Source of the DNA: an uncultured Moraxellaceae bacterium
GTDB lineage: Bacteria; Pseudomonadota; Gammaproteobacteria; Pseudomonadales; Moraxellaceae
Reading direction: 5' to 3'
Assembly: GCA_937928295.1 (NCBI GenBank)
Contig: CALEYY010000278.1
Location: 1 to 5,918, forward strand
Length of the DNA: 5,918 bases
Part shown: positions 1 to 4,717 of the stretch, piece after piece
How the letters are laid out: each line of letters opens with the position of its first letter
How positions within the stretch are numbered: position 1 is the first letter of the stretch
Notes under the pieces: model-generated
The model's database searches: none
Seen by the model: the letters and a program-made list of their open reading frames with translations, nothing else
What the model was told of the DNA's origin: nothing
Program-made: the position numbers and the translations under genes

Positions 1-50
1 TACGAGATCATCAAGTGTGACTGGAGTTCAGACGTGTGCTCTTCCGATCT
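1..50 (+). other. Illumina adapter contamination (P7 end, index, read-2 primer)
   Basis: These bases are library-construction sequence, not genome. Positions 1-8 (TACGAGAT) match the 3' end of the Illumina P7 flow-cell oligo. Positions 9-16 (CATCAAGT) sit where an 8-nt index belongs. Positions 17-50 match the TruSeq read-2 primer, beginning GTGACTGGAGTTC and ending CTCTTCCGATCT. Genomic sequence starts at 51. The adapter is open in the hemB frame and supplies a GTG at 34, so a gene caller would produce a false N-terminus reading MCSSDL before the genuine EGADMVMVKP. The reverse strand likewise yields an artefactual peptide tail, IGRAHV. The 8-nt index assignment is inferred from position only. 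Confidence 0.97.
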
Positions 51-330
51 CGAAGGTGCTGACATGGTCATGGTCAAGCCCGGCATGCCTTACCTCGATG
101 TGGTCAAGGCGGTGAAGGATCAGTTCGCCATGCCAACTTTTGCCTATCAGGTCAGTGGCGAATACGCGATGCATGTGGCCGCGTTCCAGAATGGCTGGCT
201 CAATCGCGAGGCCGTGATTCTGGAGTCGCTGCTGGCCTTCAAGCGCGCCGGGGCTGATGGCATCCTGACCTATTTCGCCCCGGAAGCGGCGCGTCTGCTG
301 CGCGCCCGCGAGCTTGCCGGTACGCGCTGA
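51..330 (+). CDS. hemB: Delta-aminolevulinic acid dehydratase (porphobilinogen synthase), C-terminal fragment
   Basis: HemB condenses two 5-aminolevulinate molecules into porphobilinogen, the first common step of cytosolic tetrapyrrole (heme, siroheme, cobalamin) synthesis. Only the last 92 codons are present; family members are about 325-340 residues, so roughly 70% is missing to the left because the contig ends at the adapter. The fragment carries the VMVKPG motif, whose lysine (codon 76-78) is the Schiff-base lysine of the active site. It also has the conserved YQVSGEY segment (145-165) and the RAGADGILTYFA stretch near the C-terminus. The MVMVKPGMPYLD version resembles Pseudomonas-type HemB rather than the E. 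coli MVKPAGAYLD form. The gene ends at TGA 328-330 and is followed by a likely terminator, so it is probably transcribed separately from ppk. The open frame from GTG at 34 is an adapter artefact, not a start. Confidence 0.96.
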
Positions 331-348
331 GCCGGCGGCGCGCTTTTT
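323..348 (+). terminator. Probable intrinsic terminator of hemB
   Basis: CGCGCTG (323-329) can pair with CGGCGCG (336-342), giving seven pairs including one G·U. The loop is AGCCGG, and after a single C there is a run of five T (344-348). The hemB stop codon TGA lies inside the stem and loop, an economical arrangement. A longer alternative stem, GCGCGCC (300-306) with GGCGCGC (337-343), ends at the same T-run. The T-run is short, so efficiency is uncertain. Confidence 0.55.
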
Positions 349-368
349 GGCCAGGCAATGACACGAAG

Positions 369-390
369 CTGTCATCAAACTGAGATGTAC
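369..390 (+). promoter_or_regulatory. Candidate Pho box (PhoB-binding repeats) upstream of ppk
   Basis: A Pho box is built of 11-bp units, each CTGTCAT followed by about four A/T-rich bases. Here CTGTCATCAAA (369-379) is followed in exact 11-bp register by CTGAGATGTA (380-389; 5 of 7 core matches). A further perfect core, CTGTCATGAAA, lies at 390-400, one base short of register. A weaker unit, ATGACAC, lies 11 bp upstream at 358-364. Such sites are known before ppk in several gammaproteobacteria, where PhoB activates polyphosphate synthesis under phosphate starvation. No good −35 is visible, as expected for a PhoB-dependent promoter. A −10 cannot be fixed confidently; TACTGT (388-393) is a weak candidate. 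Confidence 0.6.
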
Positions 391-403
391 TGTCATGAAA
401 GCT

Positions 404-410
404 AAAAGGA
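404..410 (+). promoter_or_regulatory. Ribosome binding site that decides the ppk start
   Basis: AAAAGGA at 404-410 lies 8 nt before ATG 419, which is good Shine-Dalgarno spacing. The in-frame ATG at 395 has only a weak GAG upstream and falls inside the third Pho-like repeat. The ATG at 410 overlaps the ribosome binding site itself. ATG 419 is therefore the best start. Confidence 0.65.
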
Positions 411-418
411 TGAGTCCC

Positions 419-2485
419 ATGACAACCGCGCCGGAGCCGTTCGGGCTGCAAGACACCTCGCTGTATCTGAATCGTGAATTGAGCATTCTCGACTTCAATC
501 TGCGCGTGCTGGAGCAGGCCACAGATCGCCGTCATCCGTTGATCGAGCGACTCATCTTTCTGCTGATCTTTTCGCGCAACCTCGACGAATTTTTCGAGAT
601 CCGCGTCGCCGGCCTGCTGCAACTGGTGTCGTTCGGGCGCAGCACGCCCGGCCCGGATGGCCTGATGCCACAGGAAGTGCTGGAGCTGATTTCCAAGACT
701 TGTCACGCCGCTGTTGAACGCCAATATCGCATCCTTAACGATGACCTGCTGCCAGCCCTGGCCGCCGAGAAAATCCGCTTTCTGCGTCGTGAAGAGTGGA
801 ACGAGAAGCAGTCCGTTTGGGTGCGCAAATACTTCAAGGAGCAGGTGCTGCCCGTGCTGACGCCGATCGGCCTCGACCCCGCACATCCGTTTCCACGCTT
901 GGTCAACAAGTCGCTGAACTTCATTGTTTCGCTGGATGGCAAGGACGCCTTCGGGCGCCAGATGTCGCTGGCCGTGGTGCCGGCGCCGCGCTCGCTGCCG
1001 CGCGTGGTGCGCCTGCCCGACGAGCTGACCGATGGCGGCGATCAGCATGTGATGCTGTCGTCGATCATTCACGAGCATGTCTCCGAACTGTTCCCCGGCA
1101 TGACCGCCAATGGCTGCTTCCAGTTCCGCGTCACCCGCAACGCCGACATGAATGTGGACGAGGACGCCGAGGATCTGGCCATCGCGCTCAAGGGCGAGCT
1201 GCTCTCGCGCCGCTATGGCGCGGCGGTGCGTCTGGAGGTGGCGGACAACTGCCCGCGCAGCATCATCGATTATTTGCTGCGCCAATTCGGGCTGACCGAC
1301 GAGGCACTGTATCAGTGCAACGGCCCGGTCAATCTGGCGCGCATGCTGTCTGACTTTGATCGACCACGCCTGAAATACCCACCGTTCCGGCCACGCATTC
1401 CGGCCATCCTGCAAAAAGCCGACAGCATTTTCGAAGCCATGCAGCAGCAAGACATCCTGCTCATGCACCCGTTCGAGTCGTTTGCGCCGGTGATTGATTT
1501 CCTGCGCCAGTCCGCGCGTGATCCGAATGTGCTGGCGATCAAGCAGACGCTGTATCGCTCGGGGCCGGAGTCGGAGATCGTCAATGTGCTGGCCGAGGCC
1601 GCGCGCAACGGCAAGGAAGTGACGGCGGTGATCGAGCTGCGCGCGCGCTTCGACGAAGAGTCGAATATCGAGGTCGCGAACAAGCTGCAGCAGGCCGGTG
1701 CCATCGTGGTCTACGGCATCGTGGGCTACAAAACGCACGCGAAGATGATCCTCGTGGTGCGTCGCGAGGGCCGCAAACTCATGCGCTATGTGCATCTCGG
1801 CACCGGCAACTACCACGCCGGCAACGCCAAGCTCTACACCGACTACGGCCTGCTCACCGCCAACCCGGAGATGAGCGAGGATGTGCACAAGATCTTCCAG
1901 GAGCTGACCGGCATGGGCCGCGTGGTGCGCCTGAAGCAGCTGCTGCACGCGCCGTTCACGCTGCATCCGCAACTACTGCTGATGATTGAGCAGGAGGCGC
2001 GCAACGCGCAGGCCGGGCTGCCGGCACGCATCATCGTGAAGATCAACGCGCTCACCGAAAAGCACATCATGCAGGGCCTGCTAAAGGCGTCACAGGCAGG
2101 TGTTCGGATTGATCTGATCGTGCGTTCGGTGTGCTGCCTGCGGCCGGGCATTCCGGGCGTGTCGGAAAACATTACCGTGCGCTCCATCGTCGGGCGCTTC
2201 CTAGAGCACACGCGAATTTTCTACTTCGAGAATGGCGGCGACCCCAAGGTATTCTGCTCGAGTGCCGACTGGATGGATCGCAATCTGTTTCAGCGCGTGG
2301 AGACTTGTTTCCCGATTCTCGACCCGAATTTGCGCAATCGCGTGATTGAAGAAGGCTTGAACACCTACCTGCTCGACAACACCCAAGCCTGGCTGTTGCA
2401 GGCCGATGGCCAATGGCTGCGCGCCGATGCCGGCGATGAACCGGCGCATATCGCTCAGCAGGTATTGCTTGAGAAGCTAACCTGA
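419..2485 (+). CDS. ppk: Polyphosphate kinase 1
   Basis: PPK1 reversibly transfers the gamma-phosphate of ATP onto inorganic polyphosphate. From ATG 419 the protein is 688 residues, the same as E. coli PPK. The N-terminal domain opens with LNRELSILDFNLRVLEQA and has SRNLDEFFEIRV, with Asn54 matching the nucleotide-binding Asn45 of E. coli. The two C-terminal phospholipase-D-like domains carry Arg380 (KQTLYR) and Arg410 (LRARFDEE), equivalent to the Mg/polyphosphate ligands Arg375 and Arg405. His440 in GYKTHAK is the autophosphorylated histidine (E. coli His435), and His597 in FLEHTR is the second essential histidine (His592). The constant offset of five shows no damage in the catalytic half. 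It sits alone after the hemB terminator, behind Pho-like repeats, and converges with ppx. Starting at ATG 395 would add eight residues and is less likely. Confidence 0.97.
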   Translation: MTTAPEPFGLQDTSLYLNRELSILDFNLRVLEQATDRRHPLIERLIFLLIFSRNLDEFFEIRVAGLLQLVSFGRSTPGPDGLMPQEVLELISKTCHAAVERQYRILNDDLLPALAAEKIRFLRREEWNEKQSVWVRKYFKEQVLPVLTPIGLDPAHPFPRLVNKSLNFIVSLDGKDAFGRQMSLAVVPAPRSLPRVVRLPDELTDGGDQHVMLSSIIHEHVSELFPGMTANGCFQFRVTRNADMNVDEDAEDLAIALKGELLSRRYGAAVRLEVADNCPRSIIDYLLRQFGLTDEALYQCNGPVNLARMLSDFDRPRLKYPPFRPRIPAILQKADSIFEAMQQQDILLMHPFESFAPVIDFLRQSARDPNVLAIKQTLYRSGPESEIVNVLAEAARNGKEVTAVIELRARFDEESNIEVANKLQQAGAIVVYGIVGYKTHAKMILVVRREGRKLMRYVHLGTGNYHAGNAKLYTDYGLLTANPEMSEDVHKIFQELTGMGRVVRLKQLLHAPFTLHPQLLLMIEQEARNAQAGLPARIIVKINALTEKHIMQGLLKASQAGVRIDLIVRSVCCLRPGIPGVSENITVRSIVGRFLEHTRIFYFENGGDPKVFCSSADWMDRNLFQRVETCFPILDPNLRNRVIEEGLNTYLLDNTQAWLLQADGQWLRADAGDEPAHIAQQVLLEKLT

Positions 2486-2502
2486 GGCTGGGGCATGCCA
2501 AG

Positions 2503-2543
2503 CCTGAGTCACGCGCCAACTCATTAGCTGCGTGAAACTCAGG
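2503..2543. terminator. Stem-loop between convergent ppk and ppx, possible bidirectional transcript end
   Basis: CCTGAGTCACGC (2503-2514) pairs with GCGTGAAACTCAGG (2530-2543): twelve base pairs with a two-base AA bulge and a 15-nt loop. The right arm overlaps the ppx stop codon (complement 2539-2541). A second, smaller hairpin lies next to it: AGGCTGGG (2485-2492) with CCAAGCCT (2498-2505), with one mismatch. It begins on the last base of the ppk stop codon and shares three bases with the larger one. Neither is followed by a T-run on either strand, so a classical intrinsic terminator is not shown. An mRNA 3'-end-stabilising structure is equally possible. Confidence 0.35.
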
Positions 2544-4044
2544 CGAAGTCGAGCGTCAGATCCATGCCGGCAAAATGGCCCTGCTCCTCTTCCAAATCGG
2601 CCTTGGTTAGCGGATGCGCAGCCAACCAGCCGCGCGGGAAGCGCAGCTCGAAGCACTGACCATCCGTCTTCAACTTCAAGCTCGGCAACGATTCGCGACT
2701 GCGGCTGTGATGCAGCAACACAGACAGTCGCAGCAGCAGGCACAGGCGGAACAGGGAAAGCCCGCCAATGTTCATCAGCGCGCTGTAATGCTCAGGCTTG
2801 AGACGGCGGCGATGACAAGCCACTAGCTGCGCCATGGACTCCTGCTCGGGGCGTGAAAAGCCCGGCATGTCGGAATGCTGCAACAGGTAGGCACCGTGCT
2901 TGTGATAGCCCGTATGCGAGATCGCCTTGCCGACTTCGTGCAAGCGCGCGGCCCGCAGCAGAATGCCGGCATCTTCTTCGCGCAAGGCCAGCGCCGCCTC
3001 TGTCTGCTGGAACAAATGCCAGGCTGTATCCGCCACCTGCTGACCCAGCCATTGCTCGACGCTGTAGCGCGTCTGCAACGAATCCACCGTGTAATCGCGA
3101 ATGTCGCCTTGCTGAAATCGACCCAGCAGGTCGTACAGCACGCCTTCACGCAGCGCACCATCGGAGTAGTCCAGGGTATCGAGCTTGAAGGCTTCGAAAA
3201 TCGCGCTGACTATCGCAAAGCCGGCCGGCATGATGAGTCGGCGATCCTCCTTCAGGCCGGGCAGATCAATATCGCGGACATCGCGTGACTGCAGCAGGCG
3301 CTCGCGCAACCTGACGATGCTGTCGGCCGTGATGCGGCCGTCGCTGGAGGCCCAGCCCAGTTGCTGCACCACGGTACGCACGGCCTTGATGGTGCCGGAC
3401 GAGCCCACGGCGCCATCCCAGCCCAGATCCTCGTAGGCGAGCTGAATGCTGGAAATCTCCTGCTTGGCCGCCGTAACGGCGCGATCCAGGGCCTTGGCGC
3501 TGATGTGGCCGTCGGGGAAAAAGCGCTGCGTGAAGCTCACGCAGCCCATCTGCAGGGACTCAGTCAGCAAGGGCTCGACACCAGTGCCGATGATGAATTC
3601 CGTGGAGCCGCCGCCGATGTCCACCACCAGTCGCCGGCCGTCACCCGCCAGCGTTTGCGACACGCCCACATAAATCAGGCGCGCCTCTTCCCGCCCGGCA
3701 ATGATTTCGATGGGATGATTCAGAATGGCCTCGGCCTTGCGCACAAAATCGCGGGCATTCTTCGCCACGCGCAGCGCATTGGTGGCCACGATGCGCATGC
3801 GCTTGGGTTCAACGCCGTGCAGCTGCTGGGCAAAGCGCGACAAACAAGCTAGACCGCGCTCTTGCGCTGCCTCGCCGAGATTGCCATCGGCATCCAGACC
3901 CGCCGCCAGCTGAACCTTCTCGGACAGACTTTCGGTGACGCGAATCACGCCATGATCCAAGCGGGCAATCGCCAGATGAAAGCTGTTGGAACCCAAATCG
4001 ACGGCGGCCATGAGGCCATCGTCCAAGCGCAGCGGTCTGGTCAT
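2539..4044 (-). CDS. ppx: Exopolyphosphatase (Ppx/GppA family)
   Basis: Ppx processively removes terminal phosphates from long polyphosphate chains and opposes the neighbouring ppk. From ATG 4044 the protein has 501 residues, close to the roughly 505-513 of gammaproteobacterial Ppx. It shows the actin-like ATPase fold of the family: phosphate-1 motif VDLGSNSFHL (15-24), GREEARLIYVG with Glu120 (the catalytic Glu121 of E. coli), phosphate-2 motif VDIGGGSTEF (141-150, with Asp142 and Glu149), GSSGTIKA (214-221) and SDGALREGVLY (294-304). The C-terminal HD-like region has ARLHEVGKAISHTGYHKHGAYLL (366-388), typical of full-length Ppx/GppA rather than the short two-domain form. A pppGpp phosphohydrolase activity (GppA) cannot be excluded from motifs. 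The frame is open up to 4137, but GGGAG 10 nt before ATG 4044 and the start of homology support 4044; ATG 4053 is the alternative. It converges with ppk and diverges from trxA. Confidence 0.95.
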   Translation of the reverse strand: MTRPLRLDDGLMAAVDLGSNSFHLAIARLDHGVIRVTESLSEKVQLAAGLDADGNLGEAAQERGLACLSRFAQQLHGVEPKRMRIVATNALRVAKNARDFVRKAEAILNHPIEIIAGREEARLIYVGVSQTLAGDGRRLVVDIGGGSTEFIIGTGVEPLLTESLQMGCVSFTQRFFPDGHISAKALDRAVTAAKQEISSIQLAYEDLGWDGAVGSSGTIKAVRTVVQQLGWASSDGRITADSIVRLRERLLQSRDVRDIDLPGLKEDRRLIMPAGFAIVSAIFEAFKLDTLDYSDGALREGVLYDLLGRFQQGDIRDYTVDSLQTRYSVEQWLGQQVADTAWHLFQQTEAALALREEDAGILLRAARLHEVGKAISHTGYHKHGAYLLQHSDMPGFSRPEQESMAQLVACHRRRLKPEHYSALMNIGGLSLFRLCLLLRLSVLLHHSRSRESLPSLKLKTDGQCFELRFPRGWLAAHPLTKADLEEEQGHFAGMDLTLDFA

Positions 4045-4054
4045 GCGTGGCATG

Positions 4055-4059
4055 CTCCC
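4055..4059 (-). promoter_or_regulatory. Ribosome binding site of ppx
   Basis: On the minus strand, GGGAG at 4059-4055 lies 10 nt before ATG 4044 and only one base before ATG 4053. It therefore favours 4044 as the start. The more distal in-frame ATGs at 4092 and 4137 have no comparable purine-rich motif. Confidence 0.45.
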
Positions 4060-4119
4060 GTTAAAATGCAGATGCCTGACTCCTAGGCTCATGCCTTCGA
4101 GTTTACCCAGCGCGCATTG

Positions 4120-4149
4120 CGTCTGTCTTGCATGCATTTGCGATAGACG
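4120..4149. repeat. Inverted repeat in the ppx-trxA divergent region
   Basis: CGTCTGTC (4120-4127) is mirrored by GATAGACG (4142-4149) with one mismatch, which would be a G·U pair in RNA. The arms are separated by 14 bp that contain the perfect palindrome TGCATGCA (4129-4136). The element ends four bases before the trxA −10 hexamer and covers the place where a −35 would lie, so it could be an operator or activator site. No known regulator is recognised. Confidence 0.35.
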
Positions 4150-4150
4150 G

Positions 4151-4159
4151 TGCTATTAT
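4151..4159 (+). promoter_or_regulatory. Candidate extended −10 promoter of trxA
   Basis: TGCTATTAT fits the extended −10 pattern TGnTATAAT with one mismatch in the hexamer (TATTAT, 4154-4159). Transcription would start near 4166, giving a leader of about 29 nt that includes the GGAG at 4184-4187. No good −35 is found at 16-18 bp spacing; TTGCAT at 4128-4133 is 20 bp away. Read on the minus strand the same bases give GATAAT (4160-4155), a possible −10 for ppx. Confidence 0.45.
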
Positions 4160-4194
4160 CACCAACCACTTGATCCCACCTGCGGAGTGCCGCG

Positions 4195-4524
4195 ATGAGC
4201 AGCGAACTGATCGTCAACACCAGTGACGCCAATTTTGAAGCCGATGTTTTGCAATCCGACCTGCCTGTGCTGGTGGATTACTGGGCGCCTTGGTGCGGCC
4301 CATGCAAAATGATCGCGCCTGTGCTTGATGAAATCGCTGGCGAATACGCCGGTCGCATCAAGATCGTCAAGGTCAATGTCGATGACAACGGCGCTACCGC
4401 CGCCAAGTTCGGTGTGCGTGGCATTCCGACGCTGACGCTGTTCAAAGGCGGCGCCATTGCGGCCACCAAAGTCGGCGCTCTGTCCAAGTCACAGTTGACA
4501 GCCTTCATCGACTCCACTATATAA
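4195..4524 (+). CDS. trxA: Thioredoxin 1
   Basis: This is a small cytosolic dithiol-disulfide oxidoreductase. It is reduced by thioredoxin reductase and supplies electrons to ribonucleotide reductase, methionine sulfoxide reductase and other targets. The 109-residue protein has the standard length. The active site WCGPC is at residues 33-37 (Cys34 and Cys37), within YWAPWCGPCK. Buried Asp28 corresponds to E. coli Asp26, the cis-proline is Pro78 in GIPTL, and KVNVDDN precedes helix 3. There is no signal peptide. The start has GGAG (4184-4187) seven bases upstream. It is divergent from ppx and leads into rho in the same direction, the trxA-rho order also seen in E. coli and pseudomonads. A hairpin begins seven bases after its stop codon. 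Confidence 0.98.
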   Translation: MSSELIVNTSDANFEADVLQSDLPVLVDYWAPWCGPCKMIAPVLDEIAGEYAGRIKIVKVNVDDNGATAAKFGVRGIPTLTLFKGGAIAATKVGALSKSQLTAFIDSTI

Positions 4525-4527
4525 GTC

Positions 4528-4704
4528 ATGTCGGTGGCGCTCACTCGAGTGCCACCGTCTCACAACACGCTATCTTCGCTGCACCCGTTCTCCTCGATCT
4601 CTGCGCCCTGTTACTCGTTAGCACCTTCCAACGCCAGTGGTCCCTTGCCGAACGACACGACCTTTGCGGTCCAGCCCAGATGCACCTACTCCTTTTATTT
4701 CTGA
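4528..4704 (+). CDS. Possible 58-codon leader ORF between trxA and rho (uncertain)
   Basis: An unbroken frame runs from ATG 4528, three bases after the trxA TAA, to TGA 4702-4704, thirteen bases before the rho ATG. The product would be 58 residues, beginning MSVALTRVPP and ending TYSFYF, rich in Ser, Pro and Thr and with no recognised domain. There is no Shine-Dalgarno before the ATG, so expression would depend on reinitiation after trxA. E. coli has a short rhoL leader ORF in the equivalent place, but I see no clear similarity. A frame of this length can arise by chance in C-rich, stop-poor sequence. The position is suggestive and the coding status is unproven. Confidence 0.2.
   Translation: MSVALTRVPPSHNTLSSLHPFSSISAPCYSLAPSNASGPLPNDTTFAVQPRCTYSFYF
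4532..4557 (+). terminator. Hairpin just after trxA, no U-tract
   Basis: CGGTGGCGCTC (4532-4542) pairs with GAGTGCCACCG (4547-4557) around the loop ACTC (4543-4546), giving eleven pairs with one G·U. It begins seven bases after the trxA stop. The bases after it (TCTCACAACA) are not U-rich, so it is unlikely to be an efficient intrinsic terminator. It could protect the trxA mRNA 3' end or separate trxA from rho expression. It lies immediately before the C-rich rho leader. Confidence 0.5.
4557..4640 (+). promoter_or_regulatory. C-rich, G-poor rho leader, candidate Rho-utilisation (rut) site
   Basis: In the 74 nt from 4557 to 4630 I count about 30 C and 11 G, with roughly 70% pyrimidine, in a genome where coding sequence is G-rich on this strand. 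No strong internal hairpin is seen. This is the composition expected of a rut site, where Rho loads on unstructured C-rich RNA. In E. coli rho is autoregulated by Rho-dependent attenuation in its leader, and this segment has the equivalent position, 80-160 nt before the rho start. The function here is inferred from composition and context. Confidence 0.45.
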
Positions 4705-4717
4705 TTGAAAGCACGGT

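Noticed and set aside
34..51. GTG start at 34 giving a short complete-looking hemB-like protein
   Set aside because: The start and first residues are adapter sequence. The real gene extends beyond the contig end.
239..1972. 577-codon open frame on the minus strand, antisense to hemB and ppk
   Set aside because: It lies opposite well-supported hemB and ppk coding sequence. Its product is rich in His, Gln, Arg and Ala with no recognisable domain, as expected for the antisense of a GC-rich gene, and its 3' end overlaps hemB.
2875..3852. Several plus-strand frames of 110-163 codons opposite ppx
   Set aside because: All are shadows of the ppx reading frame. Ppx motifs are continuous on the minus strand through this interval.
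4641..4717. A separate rho promoter or intrinsic terminator near the T-rich stretch 4691-4700
   Set aside because: No acceptable −10/−35 pair is visible. The only nearby hairpin (GACC with GGTC, four pairs) is weak and about 25 nt from the T-rich run.
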